In this document: positions 1 to 7,215 of the stretch, piece after piece | How the letters are laid out: each line of letters opens with the position of its first letter | Numbering within the stretch: the first letter of the stretch is position 1 | Origin: UBA3537 sp038138145 | GTDB lineage: Bacteria > Bacteroidota > Bacteroidia > Flavobacteriales > Flavobacteriaceae | NCBI GenBank assembly: GCA_038138145.1 | Contig: JAYQDD010000010.1 | Coordinates: 1-49,551, forward strand | Length of the DNA stretch: 49,551 nucleotides | Direction: 5' to 3' | Notes under the pieces: model-generated | What the model saw: the letters and a program-made list of their open reading frames with translations, nothing else | What the model was told of the DNA's origin: nothing | Databases searched by the model: none | Program-made: the position numbers and the translations under genes

Positions 1-3000
1 TTGGGTGTTATAGCTGTAGCTTTGTTGGTCACTATCAAATTGAATAATGGATTGGGGCTAACGATGAAGCATCCTCCACCTCCAGCAGCTTGAACACGTA
101 CATATATCCCTTGCGCATTAGAAGTACTAAGATATGGACTTACCAGATTATCTGTCCCAGCTTCAGCAGATGCTAAATCTACATGATAAGTTACTTCGTA
201 ATCTGTTGCTGATTGTGTTCCTAAGACTGATAATGTTCGCTGTTCTAAATCAAACTCTTCAACACCATCGTTAGACAAATCATCACATTTCACTATGTCT
301 TGTGCTGCAAAAATTTGGGGTAAATCGATAAGTTTAAGTTGGAATGACTCAATTTCAAAGCAATTTGAATTTAAATACTCGAAGCGAACAAAAATTTCTT
401 CGTTATCTGTACCAGAGTATGCTGTGGTGTCCGTAATTGCTCCAGTGTCGTTTTCCGCATCGGCTATGGTGTTGTGAAATGTAACTACGTAGTCTGCTGG
501 GTTTGTATTGGGCGCAAGCATTGTAGCTTCATTTTCAGATAAATCAAAAATATAGGGGGGTGCTACAGAATCGCATATAAAAAGGTCGTCTGGTGCATCA
601 AAAATAATTTCTGGCAAAACGTCTACACACACCTCATGTGTGTATTCGCAACCAAAATTATCGACTACCGTGTAGGTGTAACAGTATTGACCTTCGTTTG
701 GTGGGGCTATAGTAATGACATCGGCATTGGTTTCTGTAATGGTGGGGTCATCTGCCCATGACCCTGAAACGATTTCTGGTGTAAAAGAAAGATTTGCGGG
801 TGTAAGAGCTGGATTAAAATTTAATTCCCAAGAGAAGATCCAACCATTGTCAACACTTAAATTATCCACAACCTCGATACACCAGTCACCATTTAAGGAA
901 CTACCTATTAGATTTTCAAAAGACTCATCAGGAAGGTATAATCCAGGTTCAATTGAGGGGCCTGCTGGACTACCAGCTGAAATTAAATTGCCATTAATAA
1001 GATTATCCGTACCTGCCATTGAAAAACAATAATCAGCTCCAACTCCTGGTTGGGTGGTGCCATCATCATTTGCACCTCCTAAATATTGACCAAAACCAAT
1101 ACCATAATAATTGTGTAATGCAACTTGTACACCATTAGGACTGGTTATAAAGATTTCTAAATCCCCAACATAAGAATGTTCAATGTTTAGACAAATATCA
1201 ACAAGATCCGATATATCTTCTATAACTTGGTCTGACTGATAGCAACTAACCGTAATACAGGTAGTATATCGATCTCCATTACCATCAGGTAAAAAAGTCT
1301 GTACACTTTCAGGAGGTGTGCAATCATTATTAAATGTAGTTGGGGTAACCACAGGTGTTATGGAAGTTGTGGCGCCAAAACATAATGGATCTTGATCAGG
1401 AACAGTTGCAGTAAAATCAGGTGATGTACTGACCAGTATAATTTGATTAATCAAGTTTGTATTTTTGCATCCCTCAGGGAGAATAGTGGTATTGGTGTCC
1501 CAAATGTTTAAATTGGCCACATACACTCCCGGTTCGTCATAAGAAAAGGTTGCTGTTTGACCGTCTATGACTGTTCCGTCTCCTGTTTCCCATTGATATG
1601 TTGCTCCATCTCCTCCTCCAGGTTCTGAAAAAGTACCGCTTCCTGAAAGCGTAATTTCTTCACCAGGGCAGACAAGAATGTAACCATCAGCATTGGGCTC
1701 TGGGAAAGCTGAGTCTAATTGTGCTAAAACGGTTTGACATTCTGTAGGTGGATCTTGACAAGAAATGTTGGCTTGCCATCCATCTTCTGAACCAAAAGCA
1801 TTACTTGTAAATACTATGGTTAAACACCCAGAAGTGTTTGTTGTGGTAGCCGCAACTGTACCAGGACTATCTGCAGGATCAGTACCTGAGTAATCGCCTA
1901 AAAGTGTTGTCGGATCATCTGCATTATCTGCATTGTAAATACTGAAAATATCCGCACCTGTCTGAGTGCTAAAACTGGTAAAGTCTAATTGAATGATTTG
2001 CCCAGGATTTTCAGGACAAATAGTATATGTAAACGTTTCATTGTTTGCATAACCACTATCGGCACCACCAGAATCATAGAAAATCCCATTACATGTATTG
2101 ATAAGTCCATCAGTCATGGTATACTCAGGAGTATCGACACAGACTGGAACCGTATTGGGTTTGAATTGTGCTTCCAGAACACCAGCTACATAGGCATCTA
2201 CGACGTCTATTTGACCTTGAGAAAACATATACATACAGGCATCATCGGTATAGTCCATATAATTCATATACAACTCAAATTCACCGGGAACGCAACCAGG
2301 AAAATTTTGTGGGTTTGATGGACACCCTCCATTTGCGCCATCCGCTTCAGGGGTATCGGCAATTTCATCGTCCACACCGCAACCTCCATCCCCCCAAACA
2401 TGACTCAAATCAAAAAAGTGTCCAAGTTCATGGGTTACTGTTCTTCCAAGGTTATAAGGTGCCCCAGGAACAACATTGGAACCAGGACAACCTGATCCTG
2501 ACCCAAATGCGAAAGTATTTATAGAAACTGCCTGACCAGCAGCAATATTGCCTGGTTTTGGAGAGAATCCTAATGTCCCTCCACCAAGTGTTTTAACCAA
2601 AAAATTTAAATATCCGCCCCAAAGAGGATCGGCTGAACTTCCTCCTCCAAAGTCATATCCAATAGAAACAGCTGGTCCACCTTCAACTAAATCATTGTCT
2701 GTATTTGCAGGATGGTTGGAAGTTGCAATACAGAATTTTATGTTCGCCGCGCCATGAACCACACCAGGGTAAAAGGCACTTGCAGCAGTCCAAAGATTTG
2801 CATCGGGATTGGTTGCTGTAAAATCGCCGTTAAGAATGTCTACTTGGTTTTGTGCTAAGGCTTCGAGACATGCGCGGTCTGCTTCTGATCCCTCAGGAAA
2901 ATGAACTGCTACTGGAATTACAATTTCGTTCATTGCAAATGAACTACGCCCCAAAACAGATCTTCGAGCCAACTCTTTTTGCAAAAGTTCTTGATCTTTG

Positions 3001-3128
3001 GCCCATTGTTCAGCATAAACGGGGTCTTTCATCATTTCGTTCATGTAATCTTCTGTTCCACAGCTCCGTTGCGCTGAAACATGAGCACAGAAAATCATAA
3101 GCAAGAAAAGTAATAATCCCTTTTTCAT
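1..3128 (-). CDS. Secreted multidomain M43 (pappalysin-like) metalloprotease, 3' end outside window
   Basis: An open frame of 1042 codons from ATG at 3128 runs without a stop to the window edge, so the C-terminus is missing. The N-terminus is a signal peptide (MKKGLLLFLL... ending near AQR). The zinc motif HELGHFFDLSH begins at residue 233, and a Met-turn with MNYMDY lies near residue 290 followed by DDAC, the usual M43 arrangement. After it come a CUB-like domain (about 345-458), a PKD-like domain (about 468-546) and a proprotein-convertase P-like domain (about 595-765, with HSYVGDLEIFI and GDWCIEVVDN). Two adhesin-type repeats of roughly 90 residues (about 840-1042) follow, of the kind common in large gliding-associated surface proteins. 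It is inferred to be a type IX secretion cargo, but the diagnostic C-terminal domain would lie outside the window. The 157-residue gene upstream ends 2 bases before this start, so the two are probably co-transcribed. Confidence 0.85.
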   Translation of the reverse strand, partial: MKKGLLLFLLMIFCAHVSAQRSCGTEDYMNEMMKDPVYAEQWAKDQELLQKELARRSVLGRSSFAMNEIVIPVAVHFPEGSEADRACLEALAQNQVDILNGDFTATNPDANLWTAASAFYPGVVHGAANIKFCIATSNHPANTDNDLVEGGPAVSIGYDFGGGSSADPLWGGYLNFLVKTLGGGTLGFSPKPGNIAAGQAVSINTFAFGSGSGCPGSNVVPGAPYNLGRTVTHELGHFFDLSHVWGDGGCGVDDEIADTPEADGANGGCPSNPQNFPGCVPGEFELYMNYMDYTDDACMYMFSQGQIDVVDAYVAGVLEAQFKPNTVPVCVDTPEYTMTDGLINTCNGIFYDSGGADSGYANNETFTYTICPENPGQIIQLDFTSFSTQTGADIFSIYNADNADDPTTLLGDYSGTDPADSPGTVAATTTNTSGCLTIVFTSNAFGSEDGWQANISCQDPPTECQTVLAQLDSAFPEPNADGYILVCPGEEITLSGSGTFSEPGGGDGATYQWETGDGTVIDGQTATFSYDEPGVYVANLNIWDTNTTILPEGCKNTNLINQIILVSTSPDFTATVPDQDPLCFGATTSITPVVTPTTFNNDCTPPESVQTFLPDGNGDRYTTCITVSCYQSDQVIEDISDLVDICLNIEHSYVGDLEIFITSPNGVQVALHNYYGIGFGQYLGGANDDGTTQPGVGADYCFSMAGTDNLINGNLISAGSPAGPSIEPGLYLPDESFENLIGSSLNGDWCIEVVDNLSVDNGWIFSWELNFNPALTPANLSFTPEIVSGSWADDPTITETNADVITIAPPNEGQYCYTYTVVDNFGCEYTHEVCVDVLPEIIFDAPDDLFICDSVAPPYIFDLSENEATMLAPNTNPADYVVTFHNTIADAENDTGAITDTTAYSGTDNEEIFVRFEYLNSNCFEIESFQLKLIDLPQIFAAQDIVKCDDLSNDGVEEFDLEQRTLSVLGTQSATDYEVTYHVDLASAEAGTDNLVSPYLSTSNAQGIYVRVQAAGGGGCFIVSPNPLFNLIVTNKATAITP

Positions 3129-3130
3129 GG

Positions 3131-3604
3131 TTAATTGTTGTAATGTTGAGGTTTGATCAAAATGAAGTAATCTGTTTGGTCTACACGAAACAGTTGATTC
3201 CCACGCCGAGAAAATGGGAAATTGTATTTCAAAGGATTGAAGGTCTTTGGATCGAAAAGTTTATCCCTTGTAAGATTAGACACGAAAGCATCAAAAAGAG
3301 GAACTTCGGACAAAAGAGGACATGGTTTTTGGGCACTAGGCTTTGATACCTTTTTAATGACCACCCTATTTCTTAAAATATCTTTGAGTGCTAAAACACG
3401 ACTAGGGCGGTTTAATATTTCAGAACTTAAGGCATCGCCATAAACTTCTTGAAGTTTATTTAATTCGTAACTTGTAAATGGTGCTTTTGTATTGCTGTTA
3501 AAAGCAATAACTTGTGGAGTGTCTTTATAAACCTTTGAGTTTTGTCCAAAACAAGAGAAAGACAAAAATATAGAAAGGGCAATAGTGTAAAATAATGCGC
3601 TCAT
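3131..3604 (-). CDS. Small secreted protein of unknown function, partner of the metalloprotease
   Basis: 157 residues, starting with a clear signal peptide (SIFLSFSCFGQ, predicted cleavage after about residue 20). I do not recognise the family. The mature part of about 137 residues is basic, has a single cysteine in KPCPLLSEVP, and has no obvious repeats or membrane span. Its stop codon is 2 bases before the ATG of the large metalloprotease, so it is the first gene of a two-gene unit. The linkage suggests a role with the protease, for example as inhibitor, chaperone or anchoring partner, but nothing in the sequence decides between these. No clean TAnnTTTG box was seen directly upstream on this strand. 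Confidence 0.75.
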   Translation of the reverse strand: MSALFYTIALSIFLSFSCFGQNSKVYKDTPQVIAFNSNTKAPFTSYELNKLQEVYGDALSSEILNRPSRVLALKDILRNRVVIKKVSKPSAQKPCPLLSEVPLFDAFVSNLTRDKLFDPKTFNPLKYNFPFSRRGNQLFRVDQTDYFILIKPQHYNN

Positions 3605-3839
3605 AAAAAGTTAAATTGGTTCACAAAACTGAATAAGTTGAACAAAGCCAACGCTTCAGTATGTGGAGTAAAATTGGTTTAATTGCACACCCTAAACAGA
3701 GTAGAGTGTACCGCTAAAGTTAATTATTTATTTTCAATAATTTTAAAAAATTTTGTTAATAATGGAAAATTAGAGTTCTAAAGAGAGAAAATAACTATCT
3801 TTGTAGATACAATTTAGGATGTTTTAATTACAATATTTA
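3605..3839. other. Divergent intergenic region between the protease unit and folE
   Basis: 235 AT-rich bases without an open frame that I would call a gene. It must hold the start signals of both divergent units. The only convincing motif is a TAnnTTTG box at 3796-3803 facing folE. Confidence 0.5.
3796..3803 (+). promoter_or_regulatory. Bacteroidota -7 promoter box for folE
   Basis: TATCTTTG matches the TAnnTTTG consensus and lies 36 bases before the folE ATG. No good -33 TTG was seen at the expected distance, so this rests on the -7 box alone. Confidence 0.5.
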
Positions 3840-4517
3840 ATGGGACTACATATTAACTCAAATGAAACAGACCACATAGGAGACAATCACATTGGAACTT
3901 CTTCAGACACGCCAATTCGGGAGGATGCTTTTATTTTGAATAATGACGAAAAAATTGAAATCATTCGAGATGATGTAAAACACATCATGGAAACTTTGGG
4001 GCTTGACCTTAGTGACGACAGTCTGAAAGGCACCCCAAACAGGGTAGCCAAAATGTTTGTCAATGAAATTTTTGGTGGATTAGACCCAAAAAAGAAGCCC
4101 AAAGCTTCAACATTTCAAAACAAATACAACTATGGCGAAATGCTTGTTGAAAAAAACATCACACTTTACTCCACTTGCGAACATCATTTGCTTCCAATTG
4201 TGGGCAGAGCCCATGTCGCATACATCTCCAATGGAACAGTTGTTGGCCTTTCAAAAATGAATAGAATTGTAGATTATTTTGCCAAAAGGCCTCAAGTACA
4301 AGAACGTCTTACCATTCAAATTGTAGAAGAACTTCAAAAAGTACTGAATACAGATGATGTTGCATGCGTGATTGATGCCAAACATTTATGTGTAAACTCA
4401 AGAGGAATAAAAGATATCGAGAGCAGCACTATAACAAGTGAATTTGGCGGTCAATTCAAAAATAAAGAAACAAAAAGAGAGTTTTTGGACTATATTCGCT
4501 TAGAAACAAAATTCTAA
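3840..4517 (+). CDS. folE: GTP cyclohydrolase I
   Basis: 225 residues, normal for type I GTP cyclohydrolase. It converts GTP to 7,8-dihydroneopterin triphosphate, the first step of folate synthesis and also the entry to queuosine synthesis. The zinc ligands are visible: Cys113 and His116 in TCEHHLLP and Cys184 in KHLCVNSRG. The substrate-binding segment GLSKMNRIVDYFAKRPQVQE is intact. The first 30 or so residues are a polar extension beyond the conserved core; a later start is not obvious because the next Met (residue 50) is already inside conserved sequence. It is the first gene of a plus-strand run folE-cysS-yidD-lgt, with 15 bases to cysS. Identification is firm. Confidence 0.96.
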   Translation: MGLHINSNETDHIGDNHIGTSSDTPIREDAFILNNDEKIEIIRDDVKHIMETLGLDLSDDSLKGTPNRVAKMFVNEIFGGLDPKKKPKASTFQNKYNYGEMLVEKNITLYSTCEHHLLPIVGRAHVAYISNGTVVGLSKMNRIVDYFAKRPQVQERLTIQIVEELQKVLNTDDVACVIDAKHLCVNSRGIKDIESSTITSEFGGQFKNKETKREFLDYIRLETKF

Positions 4518-4532
4518 ACATACTGCTAGCCA

Positions 4533-6014
4533 ATGAATTTGTTTGAGCAACAAAAAATTTCGATTTACAATTCCCTTACTGGAAAAAAAGAACATTTCGT
4601 TCCCATAAACGAGGGGCATATTGGGCTATATGTTTGTGGCCCAACCGTGTACAGTAATGTACATCTTGGAAACATCAGAACATTCATGTCGTTTGACATG
4701 ATCTTTCGCTACTTTAAACATTTGGGCTACAAAGTGCGTTATGTTCGAAACATTACTGATGCTGGTCATTTAGAGAATGACGCCGATCAAGGCGAAGACC
4801 GAATCGCTAAAAAAGCACGACTCGAACAATTGGAACCGATGGAAGTTGTTCAGATGTATACCGTAGACTTTCATAACACCTTAAATGCTTTCAACTTTCT
4901 TCCACCAAGCATTGAACCTACCGCTACTGGGCACATAATAGAGCAAATAGAAATCATAAAAGAAATCATGGATAATGGTTTTGCTTATGAAGCAAGTGGC
5001 TCAATATATTTCGATGTTTTGAAATATAATGAATCCAATGACTATGGCATTTTAAGCGGTAGAAAAATTGAAGATTTAATGCACAATACACGTGCTCTAG
5101 ACGGACAATCCGATAAGAAAAATCCACAAGATTTTGCATTGTGGAAAAAAGCCGAACCTCAACATATTATGCGTTGGCCTTCTCCTTGGAGTATTGGATT
5201 TCCAGGTTGGCATCTAGAGTGTACAGCTATGAGCACCAAGTATCTAGGAGAACAGTTTGATATTCACGGAGGTGGAATGGACTTAAAATTCCCTCATCAC
5301 GAATGTGAAATTGCTCAAGCCAAAGCATGGCACAACCACAATCCAGTCAATTTTTGGATGCATGCCAATATGCTGACCTTAAACGGCCAAAAAATGGCAA
5401 AATCGACAGGCAATAATATACTTCCTGCTGAAATTTTAAGTGGAGACAACGATAAGCTTTCTAAAGGGTTCTCTTCTTCGGTCGTTCGTTTTTTCATGAT
5501 GCAGGCACACTACAGAAGTATTCTGGACTTTAGCAATGACGCGCTTTTGGCTTCCGAAAAAGGATTTCAAAAACTCATGGAAGCTCTAAGCGTGCTTCCC
5601 CTACTTCCAGCTACTAAAGCATCAGCAGATTTTGATGTTCAGGCATGGAAAAAAAGTTGTTATGATGCCATGAACGACGACTTCAATACTCCAATTTTGA
5701 TTGCAGAACTTTTTAGTGCTGTAAAATATATCAATCAAATAAAAGACGGCACCAACACTATTGATGCAATCAACTTAGAACTTCTAAAAAACACGCTTCA
5801 CGCTTTTGTGTTTGATGTTTTAGGACTTCAAGAAACAAGTGCAGCATCTTCTGATGATAAATTTGCAGACACTGTTCAACTTCTTATTACTTTAAGAAAT
5901 GAGGCTCGTGCACAAAAAAACTTTGCGCTTTCAGATCAGATAAGAGATCAACTGAACGAAATTGGAATCCAACTTAAAGACGGTAAAGACGGAACCGCTT
6001 TTTCCATTGAATAA
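4533..6014 (+). CDS. cysS: Cysteinyl-tRNA synthetase
   Basis: 493 residues, a class I aminoacyl-tRNA synthetase charging tRNA-Cys in the cytoplasm. Cys35 in YVCGPTVY and Cys230 in WHLECTAMS, together with the HHECE motif, are the zinc ligands that recognise cysteine. The HIGH-type signature is HLGN at 44-47 and the KMSKS signature is KMAKS at 287-291. The C-terminal part (about 380-493) is the helical anticodon-binding and DALR-like region. It starts 15 bases after folE and ends 3 bases before yidD, so it sits inside one transcription unit. No anomalies. Confidence 0.97.
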   Translation: MNLFEQQKISIYNSLTGKKEHFVPINEGHIGLYVCGPTVYSNVHLGNIRTFMSFDMIFRYFKHLGYKVRYVRNITDAGHLENDADQGEDRIAKKARLEQLEPMEVVQMYTVDFHNTLNAFNFLPPSIEPTATGHIIEQIEIIKEIMDNGFAYEASGSIYFDVLKYNESNDYGILSGRKIEDLMHNTRALDGQSDKKNPQDFALWKKAEPQHIMRWPSPWSIGFPGWHLECTAMSTKYLGEQFDIHGGGMDLKFPHHECEIAQAKAWHNHNPVNFWMHANMLTLNGQKMAKSTGNNILPAEILSGDNDKLSKGFSSSVVRFFMMQAHYRSILDFSNDALLASEKGFQKLMEALSVLPLLPATKASADFDVQAWKKSCYDAMNDDFNTPILIAELFSAVKYINQIKDGTNTIDAINLELLKNTLHAFVFDVLGLQETSAASSDDKFADTVQLLITLRNEARAQKNFALSDQIRDQLNEIGIQLKDGKDGTAFSIE

Positions 6015-6017
6015 GCC

Positions 6018-6251
6018 ATGAAAATTTTACTTACGACACCATTGGTTTGGCTGATTAAGAGCTATCAAAAATGGATCTCTCCATTATTTCCAGCCAAGTG
6101 TCGCTATCAACCCACATGTTCTCACTATTGTGTGGAAGCATTACAGAAACATGGTTTTTTTCGTGGAGGGTTTTTAGGATTAAAGCGGATTTTTAGCTGC
6201 CACCCTTGGGGTGGCTCGGGCTATGACCCTGTTCCAAAAAAAGAGGAGTAA
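6018..6251 (+). CDS. yidD: Membrane protein insertion efficiency factor YidD
   Basis: 77 residues. YidD is a small amphipathic, membrane-associated protein that assists YidC-dependent insertion of inner-membrane proteins. The family signature CRYQPTCSHY is at 28-37, followed by the GG-rich stretch and the C-terminal HPWGGSGYDPVP. The start is 3 bases after the cysS stop, implying translational coupling. In many bacteria yidD lies near yidC/rnpA, but in Flavobacteriia it is often found elsewhere, as here. Confidence 0.95.
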   Translation: MKILLTTPLVWLIKSYQKWISPLFPAKCRYQPTCSHYCVEALQKHGFFRGGFLGLKRIFSCHPWGGSGYDPVPKKEE

Positions 6252-6315
6252 GATCAAAACTTAATCAACTGTATTACTGCTCAATTCTGTATATTTACAG
6301 ACAAAACAACACACT

Positions 6316-7149
6316 ATGACTTTTTTACAAATCGTTTGGGAACCTGCATCTGATGGTATTCGCCTTTTTGGGAATTTCAAAATTCACTACTACAGTTTAA
6401 TGTGGATGGTAGCATTCATTTTTGGATTTTATATCATGAAAAAAATCTACAAAAACGAAAATGAGTCTGAACAAAAACTCGACAGTTTGTTTATGTATTC
6501 GGTATTGGGAATTATGATTGGGGCACGTTTGGGGCATGTAATTTTTTATCAAGCCGAATTGTTTAGAGAAGATTTTCTAAGCGTCTTTTTACCTTTTAAG
6601 TTTAGTGGTGGTTTTGAATTCACAGGATTTCGCGGACTGGCAAGTCATGGGGCTGCCATCGGTATGATTATTTCTATGTATCTCTACAATAAAAAAATAC
6701 TTAAAAAATCTGTTTTATGGATTTTAGACCGTATCGTAATTCCTTGTGGATTGGGCGCTATTTTCATCAGAATTGGTAATTTTTTTAATTCTGAAATGAT
6801 TGGAAAACCTGCTGGTGAGGGTTTACCATGGGCAGTTGTTTTTAAGGATATGGATAGCATTCCGCGCCATCCAGGGCAATTGTATGAAGCTTTTGGCTAT
6901 GTGTTTGTATTTCTGATTTTATATGTATTGTATTGGAAAACCAAAAAAGGACAACAAGAAGGGTTTCTTTTTGGATTATTTTTATTGATGCTTATGGCGG
7001 TAAGGGTATTTGTAGAACAATTTAAAATTGCTCAAGTCAATGGTAGAGAAGATTGGATTTTGGGGTTAAATACTGGACAGGTGCTTAGTATTCCTTTTAT
7101 TCTTGTTGGGCTATATTTTATGTTTTTTCATCAATCCAAAACAGCTTGA
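6316..7149 (+). CDS. lgt: Prolipoprotein diacylglyceryl transferase
   Basis: 277 residues, an inner-membrane enzyme with about seven hydrophobic segments. It transfers diacylglycerol from phosphatidylglycerol to the lipobox cysteine of prelipoproteins, the first step in lipoprotein maturation. Family hallmarks are LASHGAAIG with His111, RIGNFFNSEMIG at 152-163 and RHPGQLYEA. It is separated from yidD by 64 bases that contain a near-consensus box (TATATTTA), so it may also have its own promoter. It ends at a strong bidirectional terminator shared with convergent secDF. Its substrates include the several SPII lipoproteins in this window, among them GldJ. Confidence 0.96.
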   Translation: MTFLQIVWEPASDGIRLFGNFKIHYYSLMWMVAFIFGFYIMKKIYKNENESEQKLDSLFMYSVLGIMIGARLGHVIFYQAELFREDFLSVFLPFKFSGGFEFTGFRGLASHGAAIGMIISMYLYNKKILKKSVLWILDRIVIPCGLGAIFIRIGNFFNSEMIGKPAGEGLPWAVVFKDMDSIPRHPGQLYEAFGYVFVFLILYVLYWKTKKGQQEGFLFGLFLLMLMAVRVFVEQFKIAQVNGREDWILGLNTGQVLSIPFILVGLYFMFFHQSKTA

Positions 7150-7163
7150 TACTTTAGTACATC

Positions 7164-7197
7164 AAAAAAGCCACTTCCAAGGAAGTGGCTTTTTTTT
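7164..7197. terminator. Bidirectional terminator between lgt and secDF
   Basis: AGCCACTTCC/GGAAGTGGCT form a perfect 10-bp stem with an AA loop, flanked by an A-run on the left and a T-run on the right. It can therefore terminate both convergent transcripts. Confidence 0.9.
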
Positions 7198-7215
7198 GTA
7201 TTATAAAAATTATAA

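Noticed and set aside
715..2524. Several plus-strand open frames of 100-120 codons opposite the metalloprotease
   Set aside because: They are antisense to a continuous 1042-codon frame with clear domains, and their proteins are low-complexity or frame-shifted shadows.
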